Positions 24,089-32,543 of a DNA stretch of 64,000 nucleotides are shown here, piece by piece (positions within the stretch are counted from its first letter, which is position 1; every line of letters starts with the position of its first letter). The stretch is taken from NCBI GenBank assembly GCA_023144635.1, contig JAGLFH010000021.1, positions 93,380 through 157,379 on the forward strand, read 5' to 3'. This stretch comes from Candidatus Auribacterota bacterium (GTDB lineage: Bacteria; Auribacterota; JAFGBW01; JAFGJP01). Under the pieces are notes generated by a model. It was given only the letters and a program-made list of their open reading frames with translations. It did not search any database and was not told where the DNA came from. Made by a program: the position numbers and the translations under genes.

Positions 24089-25822
24089 CTATTGTTCAGG
24101 AACCTCATCCGGTTCATCAGGTGTTGTTACCCGAAGTGCTTCTTCAAGAGAAATAACACCTTCTCTTACACGCAAAAGCGCAACTTGTCTGAGTGTGGTC
24201 ATACCCAGAGAAACAGCCATTTTTTTTATTTCTGAAGCGGTGTTCCTTGCCACTATCATTTTACGTATGTGATCATTTATTAAAAAAACTTCTAAAAGTG
24301 AAAGACGACCAGAATAACCAATCTTATTACATGATCTGCAGCCTTTACCGTGATAGACTTTTGCACCTTCATCAACATATTTTTTAGGCATTTGAGCCTC
24401 AATAAGTGCTTCCTTAGATATTTTTAATTCTTCTCTACATTTGGGACAGATCTTTCTTGCCAGCCTTTGAGCAGCTACACAAAGAATCGATGATGATATT
24501 AAAAAAGGTTCTATTCCCATGTCATCAAGCCTTGCAATCGCACCAGCTGCATCATTTGTATGAAGTGTGCTTAAAACAAGATGGCCTGTAAGAGCAGCTT
24601 TTACTGAAATATCTGCAGTCTCTAGATCACGTATTTCACCGATCATCACAATATCAGGGTCTTGCCTTAAAATAGAACGAAGACCTGCAGCAAAAGTAAG
24701 TCCTATTTCTGCTTTTACGTGTACTTGATTTATGCCTTTTAATTGATATTCAACAGGATCTTCTACTGTAATTATATTTACATCAGGTTGATTCAGGCGG
24801 GTAAGGCATGAATATAGAGTTGTTGTCTTACCTGAACCTGTAGGTCCTGTTACGAGTATCATTCCAAAAGGTCTTTTTAGAGCTTCTTTAATATCTATAA
24901 GTGCTTGTTCATGAAATCCAAGGTTCTCAATGTCCATTACAGCAGTGCTTTTATCTAGAATTCTCAAAACGACTTTTTCTCCAAAAACACAGGGTAACGA
25001 TGAAACACGAAAATCAATATCTTTTCCTTTTACCTTAATTTTAAATCTTCCGTCTTGAGGTAATCTCCGTTCTGCTATATCAAGTTTGGACATGATCTTT
25101 AATCTTGAAATAACGGCATTTTGGAGGCTTTTAGGCGGGGAGTCTTTTTTGTAAAGCACACCATCAATTCGGTATCTTACATTCAAACTTTTTTCAAAAG
25201 GTTCTATATGTATATCACTTGACTTTTCCTCGATTGCTTTTACAAGTATATAGTTCACAATTTTTATAACCGGAGCTTCGTCGGATTCACCCTTTAGCTT
25301 ATCAAGGCTTATTTCTTCAGCTTCATCTTTTTTTAACTCTACATCAGGTTCTTCAACATCCTGAAGGATGTCGCTCATATCACTTTTACCTGAATAATAG
25401 CTTGTAATAGCTTCCATTATGTCGGTTTCAGTGCCTATAATTGGAACAATATCAAGACCCGTCATAAGTTTTAGGTCATCAATAGCAAAAATATTCAGAG
25501 GGTCTGCCATGGCTACTGAAAGTGCATTACCTATCCTTGCTATTGGAATCAGCTGATAGAATTCAGCGACATTTTGAGGTATAAGTTCTACAATCTCAGG
25601 TTCTAGCTTTACTTTTGTAAGATCGAGTGGTGGGATACCAAGGTGCTCACCTATGGCAGCCATTAACTTTCTTTCTTCAACAAATTGATGCTTTACGAGT
25701 ATTTTACTGAGACGTCCACCTTCTTTTTTTTGTATTTCAGTAGCTTTTTGTAGATCTTCTTGTGTGAGAAGGTTTCCTTCCAGCAAAATATCTGTCAAAC
25801 GTTCCTTAAGAGATTTAGCCAT
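24089..25822 (-). CDS. pilB: Type IV pilus extension ATPase PilB
   Basis: 577 residues. The N-terminal MshEN/T2SSE_N domain (about 1-145) is followed by the GspE ATPase core with Walker A GPTGSGKT (326-333), the Asp box, Walker B and His box, and a zinc-binding region with CPKC and GCRSC pairs (about 452-495), which distinguishes PilB/GspE from PilT. It powers pilus polymerisation. Its own MshEN repeats are degenerate for the c-di-GMP motif: the conserved glycines are replaced (RLTDIL, RLSKIL), in contrast to the stand-alone protein encoded just upstream. Confidence 0.94.
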   Translation of the reverse strand: MAKSLKERLTDILLEGNLLTQEDLQKATEIQKKEGGRLSKILVKHQFVEERKLMAAIGEHLGIPPLDLTKVKLEPEIVELIPQNVAEFYQLIPIARIGNALSVAMADPLNIFAIDDLKLMTGLDIVPIIGTETDIMEAITSYYSGKSDMSDILQDVEEPDVELKKDEAEEISLDKLKGESDEAPVIKIVNYILVKAIEEKSSDIHIEPFEKSLNVRYRIDGVLYKKDSPPKSLQNAVISRLKIMSKLDIAERRLPQDGRFKIKVKGKDIDFRVSSLPCVFGEKVVLRILDKSTAVMDIENLGFHEQALIDIKEALKRPFGMILVTGPTGSGKTTTLYSCLTRLNQPDVNIITVEDPVEYQLKGINQVHVKAEIGLTFAAGLRSILRQDPDIVMIGEIRDLETADISVKAALTGHLVLSTLHTNDAAGAIARLDDMGIEPFLISSSILCVAAQRLARKICPKCREELKISKEALIEAQMPKKYVDEGAKVYHGKGCRSCNKIGYSGRLSLLEVFLINDHIRKMIVARNTASEIKKMAVSLGMTTLRQVALLRVREGVISLEEALRVTTPDEPDEVPEQ

Positions 25823-25833
25823 AATTGTTCTCT

Positions 25834-26313
25834 TTATTCGCTTTTAGTTTTTTCTTCTTCTTTGACGGGATTGTCATAATACTTTTTTATGGTAGCTTCA
25901 AGTGAAGTAGGAGTTGTTACAAAAAACTGCATTTTACAGTTCAGATATTCCTCTTGCTTCTTGAGTTCCATAAGATTAACTGGATCAGAGACGACAAATG
26001 AAATCAGATTGCCTATACGATCTAGGGGAATACAGTGATATTTTTTTATAAGCCCTTTTGGGATTATTTTAAGGACATCAGGTGTCAGTTCGTAGTTTTC
26101 TATTTTGATATATGGATATCCGTATTGTGTAGCAAGAGAGACAATAATATCTTCTTCAGAACAAAATCCTTTTTCAATTAGGAGCTCGCCGACCCTTTTG
26201 CCAGATTCCTTTTGTAGAGCTAAAGCCTCATCAAGCTGTTCTCTTGAGATTTTTTCTGCATCAATAAGAATTTCACCGATCTTTTTTTTAATGACTTTTT
26301 GTCCGATTGCCAT
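25834..26313 (-). CDS. Stand-alone MshEN-domain protein (PilB N-terminal domain homologue)
   Basis: 159 residues that align only with the N-terminal domain of PilB/MshE/GspE, with no ATPase core. It has two tandem motifs of the form R-L-G-x2-L-x3-G-x6-L-x3-L-x2-Q: the first (residues 10-33) keeps G, L, L, L and Q, and the second (36-59, RVGELLIEKG...) is almost complete. Such motifs bind c-di-GMP in MshE. It is the first gene of the pilus operon, 11 bases before pilB and behind a good sigma-70 promoter. It may act as a separate c-di-GMP sensor or adaptor for PilB; the function is inferred. Confidence 0.82.
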   Translation of the reverse strand: MAIGQKVIKKKIGEILIDAEKISREQLDEALALQKESGKRVGELLIEKGFCSEEDIIVSLATQYGYPYIKIENYELTPDVLKIIPKGLIKKYHCIPLDRIGNLISFVVSDPVNLMELKKQEEYLNCKMQFFVTTPTSLEATIKKYYDNPVKEEEKTKSE

Positions 26314-26368
26314 ATTAAATTCCTTGATATAATGAAAAAAACGATTTATATGTAATTTAACTTACAAT

Positions 26369-26398
26369 ATTTTACATTTTTATACTAGTCTATGTCAA
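26369..26398 (-). promoter_or_regulatory. Sigma-70-type promoter of the MshEN-pilBCSR operon
   Basis: On the minus strand, TTGACA (26393-26398) and TAAAAT (26369-26374) are separated by 18 bases, 55-85 bases upstream of the first start codon. The pilus machinery thus seems to have housekeeping transcription while pilins use sigma-54. Confidence 0.55.
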
Positions 26399-26511
26399 TA
26401 TTAGATAATATATGCAGAAAAAAAACTATTTAGGATAAAACTGAATACTTTCAAATACGTTGTATGTTTAATTTATATAATATAATATACTGACCGATTC
26501 AAAACTAGAAT

Positions 26512-27366
26512 ATGAATAATGAAATTAAAAACTTTTTTTTATGTTTAAAAGGCAGTGCATTGTCTTTTGATTTCTATAATAAAATCATAAAGCAATCATT
26601 ATACAGAACGCTAATATACCTGTCATATCTTTCTATACTTGTCGCTTTTTTTGGCGGGATATTCTTTTTTGTATATATACAAATGGATTTAAAACCTTTT
26701 CTTAAAAAAGTTGTTCAAGATGTACCTGCTTTTACCGTTGAAAACGGAAAAATGACTACTGCAAGTGCTGAAACTGTCATAATGAATAAAAGGGGTTTAT
26801 GTTTAGTTATTTATCCGGGAGATGACAAAAAAGAAGCAGAGGATATCCTTGAATCTTTGGACGGAACAAATAAAGTGTTGTTATCTAATGAAGCTATAAT
26901 TACAAGTAATAATTATACTATTTCATACTTTTCATGGAATGATGTTCTGAACTTTTTTAACTTTTTGGGAATAAACAAGTTAACTGATAGGTTTTTTACG
27001 ACTTTGCTTTCATTGTCTGATTTTTTACCTCTTCTACTCTTTCCTGTATGGATAGTACTGTATTTCGTAAGAATGATTACCTGGGTTATCTATTTTACTG
27101 CTTTTGGTTTTTTATTCTTAAAAATATCAGAAACCAGAACTATTGAAAAAAAAAGAGACAGTTTATTATATGTTTTTAATATATCCGCTTATGCTTCGAC
27201 ACCAGGTGCTATTTTGGTAATATTATTCCTATCTTTGTTTTATCTTTTTGATTTATGGCTAAAACCGGAACAATTTCTGAGTATGTATATAATAGTTTAT
27301 ATTGCTTTTTTTATTGGAGCCTATTTGAATCTTAAGAAAAAATATGAATCAGGTGAGAAGATATGA
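26512..27366 (+). CDS. DUF1189-like membrane protein
   Basis: 284 residues: a hydrophobic segment near 30-55, a large extracytoplasmic domain (about 60-160), then several membrane segments in the C-terminal 140 residues, including one followed by SAYASTPGAILVILFL. This layout and the AYASTPG-type motif fit DUF1189 proteins, whose function is not known. It overlaps fmt by 4 bases (ATGA), so it is the first gene of a DUF1189-fmt-rsmB unit. TATAAT-like sequences occur at about 26475-26490. Confidence 0.65.
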   Translation: MNNEIKNFFLCLKGSALSFDFYNKIIKQSLYRTLIYLSYLSILVAFFGGIFFFVYIQMDLKPFLKKVVQDVPAFTVENGKMTTASAETVIMNKRGLCLVIYPGDDKKEAEDILESLDGTNKVLLSNEAIITSNNYTISYFSWNDVLNFFNFLGINKLTDRFFTTLLSLSDFLPLLLFPVWIVLYFVRMITWVIYFTAFGFLFLKISETRTIEKKRDSLLYVFNISAYASTPGAILVILFLSLFYLFDLWLKPEQFLSMYIIVYIAFFIGAYLNLKKKYESGEKI

Positions 27367-28319
27367 AAGCCGTTTTTATGGGAACTTCAGATTTTGCAGC
27401 GAATTGCTTATTAAGAATAATTGAAAGCAATACTGTAGATATTGTATCCGTGTTTGTAAAACCTGAAAAGAGTTTACATCGCAAGAGGAACAAATTTCCT
27501 GTTAAAGAAATAGCACAAGACAGAAAAATCCAAGTTTCAATTCCATATTCATTTAAAGAACAAGATTCCATCCTTTATCTTGAGAATCTTAAACCAGATG
27601 TGATAATTGTTATTGATTATGGTCTTATATTACCTAAAAACGTTTTAGATATACCTTTAAAGGGATGTTTTAATCTCCATGCTTCTATGCTTCCTTTACT
27701 AAGAGGTGCGGCACCGATACAAAGGGCTATTTTAAATGGAATGGAAAAAACAGGATCAACCGTGATGTTTATGAATGAAGCTCTTGATGCAGGAGAGATA
27801 GCCTTTCAGAAGCAAGTGAAAATTGAAAAAAATGATGATTTTATTAGTCTATCAAAAAAGCTGTCTTCTTGTGGTGCAGAGCTAATGGTCAAATTGTTAA
27901 AAGATCTAGCAGATGAAAGAGAAGTAAATAAAATACTTCAGGATACGGATAAAGTCACATTTGCTCCAAAAATACGAAAAGAGGAAGGTCTAATTGATTG
28001 GGAAAAGGAATCCTCTACAATTGAAAGAGAAGTAAGAGCTCTTATTAAATGGCCTGGAAGTTTTACAAAAATCAATCTGCATGGGAAGGATAGTCTTGTA
28101 AAGATTAAAAAGGCTTTTCCATCAAACCTCAACGATTCAAATGACAATACATCTTTACCGGGAACGATAGTATCCATAGATAACAATGTTTTAAAAGTTT
28201 GTGCAGGGAATAATACATCGCTTGATATTGAAAAGCTTCAAATAGAGGGGAAAAGGGTCATGAACGCTCAAGATATAATAAACGGATTTCAGCTTAAAAA
28301 GGGAGACCGATTTTTTTGA
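27363..28319 (+). CDS. fmt: Methionyl-tRNA formyltransferase
   Basis: 318 residues, standard length. The N-terminal Rossmann domain begins MKAVFMGTSDFAANCL. The catalytic region has FNLHASMLPLLRGAAPIQ (about 101-118), with the conserved H and PLLRGAAPI loop that binds 10-formyl-THF, and the conserved aspartate in ALDAGEIAF. The C-terminal OB-like domain (about 205-318) contacts the tRNA. The enzyme formylates initiator Met-tRNA. It is coupled to its neighbours by 4-base overlaps on both sides. Confidence 0.95.
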   Translation: MKAVFMGTSDFAANCLLRIIESNTVDIVSVFVKPEKSLHRKRNKFPVKEIAQDRKIQVSIPYSFKEQDSILYLENLKPDVIIVIDYGLILPKNVLDIPLKGCFNLHASMLPLLRGAAPIQRAILNGMEKTGSTVMFMNEALDAGEIAFQKQVKIEKNDDFISLSKKLSSCGAELMVKLLKDLADEREVNKILQDTDKVTFAPKIRKEEGLIDWEKESSTIEREVRALIKWPGSFTKINLHGKDSLVKIKKAFPSNLNDSNDNTSLPGTIVSIDNNVLKVCAGNNTSLDIEKLQIEGKRVMNAQDIINGFQLKKGDRFF

Positions 28320-29539
28320 CCAGGGAAGTTGCTTATAAAGTGTGGAAGCTATACCTTGAAAAAGGCGTGTTTCTCTCAAAAGGTATAGAAAGAGAAATAA
28401 AAAAAGTTTCTCTTAGTGATCAAAACATGGCCTTTTTGTTTGAACTTTTATATGGTACCTGCCGCCAAAAGGCTTTTATTGAAAGCATCATTAAACGTTT
28501 TGTTAAAAGAAAAAGAACCCCTTCGTTTGCGCTTATATCCTTGGGGGTTTATCAAATATTATTTATGCGCAGCGTGACGGACTATGCTGCAGTAAATGAA
28601 TCAGTTGAAGTTGCAAAAAAATGCGGGCTCAAAAGAGAAAGCGCATTTATCAATGCAGTTTTAAGGAAGGTTGTTTCAGAAAAATCCAAATTGAAAGTTG
28701 TACCTAGTGATAAAGAATTGAAGAATGCATCATTGGTCGCATCTTATTTATCGTATCCGGAGTGGATCGTTAAAAAAATACATTTTGGGTTTGGTACAAA
28801 AAAAGGAAACAATATATTAGCTTCCCTTAATAAGCCTGCCTTTGTTCCGTTACATTTTTTCAATACCAATAAATGTGTGGATAAAAAAAAGGATTATACT
28901 ATATCTGATATAGATGAAGAAGTATTTGTAATGTCTCCTTCTCAAAAAGCTTCTGTGGATATGCTGGAAATAAAAAAAGGATTAAAAGTTCTTGACCTTT
29001 GCAGCTCTCCAGGTGGGAAAGCAAGGGTTATTGAACATTTATTAAAAGGTAATGGTGAGTTAGTATGTGTTGAAAAAAATATTAAAAAATTAAGGCTTCA
29101 AAAAAAATACCGGGAAACAAAAGCATTAAAACTTTGTAATAGTAAAATCCGTACAAATTTTTTGTGTGCAGATGTAACTTATGTAAATGAAATTTTTTTG
29201 TCGGGTTATTTTGATCGTATTATGCTGGATGTACCATGTTCAAATACAGGAGAGATGTCAAAATGTCCTGAGGTGCGGTGGCGATTAAAGGAAGCAGATA
29301 TTAAAAGGCTTTCTAAAATTCAATTTTTGATGCTCAAGAGCTCTTCAAAATTGATTAAAAAAAACGGGTTGCTTATATATTCTACATGCAGTTTATTCGA
29401 AGAAGAGAACAAAAATGTGGTTAGTAAATTTTTAGAAGATGAGAGAAATTTTTTTCTGGAAGAGGAAGAGATAGTAACCCCCAATTTGAAAAGTCCATTT
29501 GGCGGTTATCATGCGAAGATAAGAAAAGTTACAACTTGA
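28316..29539 (+). CDS. rsmB: 16S rRNA (cytosine-967-C5)-methyltransferase RsmB
   Basis: 407 residues. An N-terminal NusB-like RNA-binding domain (about 1-135, with AVNESVEVAKK) is followed by a SAM-dependent methyltransferase domain: LDLCSSPGGKA SAM motif, DVPCSNTGEMSKCPEVRWR with the catalytic cysteine, and LIYSTCSLFEEEN with the second cysteine. The start is TTG at 28316, overlapping the fmt stop (TTGA), with GGGAG at 28301. The fmt-rsmB pairing is common across bacteria. Confidence 0.93.
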   Translation: MTREVAYKVWKLYLEKGVFLSKGIEREIKKVSLSDQNMAFLFELLYGTCRQKAFIESIIKRFVKRKRTPSFALISLGVYQILFMRSVTDYAAVNESVEVAKKCGLKRESAFINAVLRKVVSEKSKLKVVPSDKELKNASLVASYLSYPEWIVKKIHFGFGTKKGNNILASLNKPAFVPLHFFNTNKCVDKKKDYTISDIDEEVFVMSPSQKASVDMLEIKKGLKVLDLCSSPGGKARVIEHLLKGNGELVCVEKNIKKLRLQKKYRETKALKLCNSKIRTNFLCADVTYVNEIFLSGYFDRIMLDVPCSNTGEMSKCPEVRWRLKEADIKRLSKIQFLMLKSSSKLIKKNGLLIYSTCSLFEEENKNVVSKFLEDERNFFLEEEEIVTPNLKSPFGGYHAKIRKVTT

Positions 29540-29662
29540 TATAGCTAACCGGTATATCTCGTGAAGTAGATAATTGTCAAAAATGATTAAAATTTAAATT
29601 AGTTTATCTCAGATTTGTTTATCAAATTACCTGAGAGTTCATTGCGCTTTAAAATATGCAGG

Positions 29663-30784
29663 CTAAGATCCTATAAGGCCACTTTTTCTTAAGAATATAC
29701 CCTTGAACTGCATTTTTAAAGCCTCACTGTTAGGTGAATGCTTCAAAGCAGTTTCTTCAGTAATGAGCTTTTCTTTTGCCAATTTATATAAAGATTGATT
29801 AAAAGACTGCATTCCTTCTTCTTCGGCAGTTTCTATTACATTAGGTATTTTTTCAAATGTTCCTTCCATTATAAGTTTTCTTACGCTTGGATTAGAAAAC
29901 AGTATTTCAACAGCTGGTACACGGCTTAATTTTTCGTCAATGGCTGGTACAAGCATTTGTGAAACAATAGCTTTCAGATTAAACTGCATACTGCTTCTTA
30001 TTTGATCGTGCTTTTCTGACGGGAAAAGATCAAGAAGTCTTCCGAATGTTTGTGCAGCACTCGAACTATGAAGAGTTCCAAAAACAAGGTGTCCTGTCTC
30101 AGCAGCTGAAAGTCCGAACTGAACAGTCTCTTCATCACGCATTTCACCTACCATAATTACATCAGGATCCTGCCTGACAGCATATTTAAGTGCATCCTTA
30201 AATGTTGGTACATCTATTCCGACTTCTCTTTGGTTAATATATGATTTTTTGTTTTTGAACAGATATTCGATAGGATCTTCTATTGTTAGAATGTGAGATT
30301 CCCTTTGTGTATTTATGTTTTCAATTATTGATGCCAGTGTTGTTGATTTACCACTTCCAGTAATACCTGTAATAATAACAAGCCCCTGTTTTTCATGGCA
30401 TATCTTTTCAATGGAAGGCGGCAGGTATAGCTGTTTAAAATCTCTTATTTCTGATTGCACAAGCCTTGCCACAAAAGCTATTGAACCTCGCTGGTAAAAA
30501 AGATTTATACGAAAACGTCCAATTCCGGATACTCCGCATGCAAAGTCAAGATCCCTGTGTTTTTTTTCAAAATGTTCTATATGTGAAGGAGGGAGTTTTG
30601 GGTATATTAATTCTTTCATCTTTTCTTCGCTTAAGACAGGATACTCTTCTAAAAATGTAGGTATCCCGGAAATACGTAAAACAGGTTTTGAGCCTACTTG
30701 AAGATGCAGATCGGAAGCATTTTTTTCGGACATCAATCGAAAAAGATCATCAAGTTCTTTAATATCTACATTATTTGTATCCAT
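29663..30784 (-). CDS. pilT: Type IV pilus retraction ATPase PilT
   Basis: 373 residues. It has an N-terminal PAS-like domain (about 1-120), Walker A GITGSGKST (140-148), the Asp box and AEGMQSFNQSL-type C-terminal AIRNLI-like region, and no zinc-binding cysteines, all as in PilT. The enzyme drives pilus retraction and twitching motility. AGAGGG lies upstream of the ATG. It is encoded apart from the pilB operon and 93 bases downstream of a single-domain response regulator on the same strand. Confidence 0.94.
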   Translation of the reverse strand: MDTNNVDIKELDDLFRLMSEKNASDLHLQVGSKPVLRISGIPTFLEEYPVLSEEKMKELIYPKLPPSHIEHFEKKHRDLDFACGVSGIGRFRINLFYQRGSIAFVARLVQSEIRDFKQLYLPPSIEKICHEKQGLVIITGITGSGKSTTLASIIENINTQRESHILTIEDPIEYLFKNKKSYINQREVGIDVPTFKDALKYAVRQDPDVIMVGEMRDEETVQFGLSAAETGHLVFGTLHSSSAAQTFGRLLDLFPSEKHDQIRSSMQFNLKAIVSQMLVPAIDEKLSRVPAVEILFSNPSVRKLIMEGTFEKIPNVIETAEEEGMQSFNQSLYKLAKEKLITEETALKHSPNSEALKMQFKGIFLRKSGLIGS

Positions 30785-30877
30785 AGTTTGGCCCTCTATA
30801 ATAATGTTATCAGATTAAAGTTATAAATATTTAAATGATGGCACGTCACAATACAGATGAAACTAAAGAAGCATGAT

Positions 30878-31261
30878 TTATTTCTTAAGAAGTTCCTGGA
30901 TTTTATCCATCAGGTCTTCTGAATTGAATGGTTTAGATAAAAAAGCATGTACACCTGTTATCTGTTGCCATTGTTCATCTGTTGTGTCACTGTTCATTTG
31001 TTTTGCTACTCCTGTCAGAATAAGAACTTTTATATCCTCAAACCCAGGGACATTTCTAATCCTTCCTAACAATTCGAATCCGTAAATATCAGGAAGGTCA
31101 AGATCAAGGATCACAAGATTCGGATGAATATCTATGATCTTTTCATAAGCTACAGCACCATTAAGGCAGGAAACAACCTCGAAGCCGGATTTTTCTAATC
31201 TTATACGAATAATATCGTTAAGTTCTTTGTGGTCTTCAGCAATAACAATTACATCTTTCAT
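30878..31261 (-). CDS. Single-domain response regulator (receiver only)
   Basis: 127 residues forming one receiver domain: acidic pair near residues 9-10, phospho-acceptor D53 in VILDLDLPDIYG, conserved threonine in ILTG, and lysine in FLSKPFN near the C-terminus. There is no output domain. The position upstream of pilT suggests a role in twitching motility, in the style of PilG/PilH (inference). A TATAAT on the minus strand (31270-31275) would start transcription within a few bases of the ATG, and no Shine-Dalgarno is seen, so the message may be leaderless. Confidence 0.85.
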   Translation of the reverse strand: MKDVIVIAEDHKELNDIIRIRLEKSGFEVVSCLNGAVAYEKIIDIHPNLVILDLDLPDIYGFELLGRIRNVPGFEDIKVLILTGVAKQMNSDTTDEQWQQITGVHAFLSKPFNSEDLMDKIQELLKK

Positions 31262-31433
31262 TGAAAATGATTATATAAGTATTTTTTGATTATATAAAGA
31301 AAAAAAGGATAATTTTTTTCTAAGATACTATATATGATAATAATTTAAGTAAATAACATTTTCCAGGGAAGCTTATAAAAGATGTTGCCAGATGGAACGT
31401 TTATATGTATACTATTTTAAGCTAGGGGGTTTT

Positions 31434-31919
31434 ATGTGGTTCGAGCAGGAATTAGATATTAATCAAACTAAAAGTTCAAAAGAAAAAGAAACGCTTTATA
31501 AAATAATTCGTTTATCATCTATTCTTACAAAAGTAACTGATAAATTTCTTGTAAAATATGGTATAACTGAATCTCAATATAAAATACTTGAACTGTTAGC
31601 ATCAGCAAATAAAAAGGGAATGACGCAAGTTGAAATTAGCGAAAAACTTCTTGTTAACAGGTCTAATATTACCGGATTGATAGATAGGTTGGAAAAGAAT
31701 GGTTTTGTTGTAAGGAGTAGCTCTCAAAAAGATAGAAGAATTAATATTATTAAATTAAAAGAAAAGGCCAGAAAGACTCTAGCTTCGTTAAGTGAGCCTT
31801 ATTTGAATGAAGTTGCAGATATAATGAAATTTATAAATAAAGATGAGATCAAAACACTTTCTTACCTTCTTAACAAAATTGAAAAACATTTTGAAAAGGA
31901 AAACTTAAAGAAGCAATAA
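31434..31919 (+). CDS. MarR-family transcriptional regulator
   Basis: 161 residues from the ATG at 31434, chosen over the upstream in-frame ATG at 31392 because AGGGGGT lies directly before it. A winged helix-turn-helix is clear: YGITESQYKILELLA, GMTQVEISEKLLVNRSNITGLIDRLEKNGFVVRSSSQKDRRINIIKL, in which the D-R-R wing motif is typical of MarR. C-terminal helices form the dimer interface. The ligand and targets are unknown. It shares a bidirectional terminator with the small gene on the opposite strand. Confidence 0.86.
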   Translation: MWFEQELDINQTKSSKEKETLYKIIRLSSILTKVTDKFLVKYGITESQYKILELLASANKKGMTQVEISEKLLVNRSNITGLIDRLEKNGFVVRSSSQKDRRINIIKLKEKARKTLASLSEPYLNEVADIMKFINKDEIKTLSYLLNKIEKHFEKENLKKQ

Positions 31920-31944
31920 GCTTATTTTTTATATTAATAAAAAG

Positions 31945-31984
31945 AGCCAAGATAATTGTTTACTAACAAACAATTATCTTGGCT
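31945..31984. terminator. Bidirectional intrinsic terminator
   Basis: A perfect 17-bp stem (AGCCAAGATAATTGTTT with its complement) around the loop ACTAAC. TTTATGCTTTT follows on the plus strand and CTTTTTATTAAT on the minus strand. It lies between the convergent MarR gene and the small gene at 32008-32181. Confidence 0.87.
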
Positions 31985-32007
31985 TTATGCTTTTAAATCA
32001 GTGAGTA

Positions 32008-32181
32008 TTAGCCGTAAAAGTCTACAAGAGACTCATTTGCAATGCGCATTTTTTCTTCCTCCATCGAAAGCTCTAACTGCGCACGCGTTATTTTTTGCAC
32101 GAGATCCTGCTGCTTTTTCAAAGCTTCAGCAACAATATCTAGTACTCCATTAGGATCATAATAAGTATTTGAAACGTTCAT
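32008..32181 (-). CDS. Small protein of 57 residues, unknown function
   Basis: The frame runs from an ATG at 32181 to TAA, with a strong ribosome binding site (GGGAGG ending 5 bases upstream). The protein begins MNVSNTYYDPNGVLDIV and is mostly helical, with heptad-like residues (ALKKQQDLVQKITRAQLELS, then MEEEKMRIANE) suggesting a short coiled coil. It has no membrane segment or cysteines. A bidirectional terminator lies 24 bases after the stop, so the gene has both a start signal and an end signal of its own. No family is recognised; a small adaptor or motility-type helical protein is possible. Confidence 0.7.
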   Translation of the reverse strand: MNVSNTYYDPNGVLDIVAEALKKQQDLVQKITRAQLELSMEEEKMRIANESLVDFYG

Positions 32182-32471
32182 AACAACCTCCCATGTTTAT
32201 ATCGGCAAATCAGGCGAGCGAGTTTAGTTGGTAATTAAAAATTTTAATATTAAAAGCTGTATTACTTAAATAACTTGAACAGAGTATGTTGTGGTAGTTC
32301 GTTAAATATTTTATTGCGTTTGTGTGGCTTTCTAAAAATTTTATAAAATTTATTTCTTATATAGCATTTAGATAGAAAAATAGTAATTTATTCTGTCTAT
32401 TTATGAACTATTGTAACTGATTTGTAAATAGATAGTTATAGAGAATATATAAATATTACAAAAATATTTAC
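32182..32471. other. Divergent upstream region of the small gene and mraZ
   Basis: AT-rich non-coding DNA. The left end holds the ribosome binding site of the small minus-strand gene; the right end leads into the mraZ promoter. Apart from a GGCGAGCGAG patch near 32210, no hairpin, repeat or frame with a ribosome binding site was noticed. Confidence 0.4.
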
Positions 32472-32501
32472 TTGACTAACTTAAATATAAAATGCTATAT
32501 A
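32472..32501 (+). promoter_or_regulatory. dcw cluster promoter upstream of mraZ
   Basis: TTGACT (32472-32477), an 18-base spacer ending in TGC, and TATATA (32496-32501) form a -35 / extended -10 promoter. The expected start near 32508 lies immediately before the repeated AAAGTGG boxes. Confidence 0.6.
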
Positions 32502-32508
32502 TTGTCAT

Positions 32509-32535
32509 GAAGTGGTTTAAAGTGGTTTAAAGTGG
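32509..32535 (+). promoter_or_regulatory. MraZ operator: three AAAGTGG boxes at 10-bp period
   Basis: GAAGTGG (32509-32515), AAAGTGG (32519-32525) and AAAGTGG (32529-32535) are separated by TTT, one helical turn apart. Known MraZ sites are repeated AAAGTG(T/G) in mycoplasmas and TGGGN repeats at about 10 bp in Escherichia coli. The third box overlaps the ribosome binding site, so binding could block both transcription and translation start. Confidence 0.72.
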
Positions 32536-32543
32536 GAGAAGAT

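Noticed and set aside
32532..32543. GTG start for mraZ at 32532
   Set aside because: It lies inside the third AAAGTGG box and removes the ribosome binding site; the ATG at 32544 gives the normal MraZ N-terminus.
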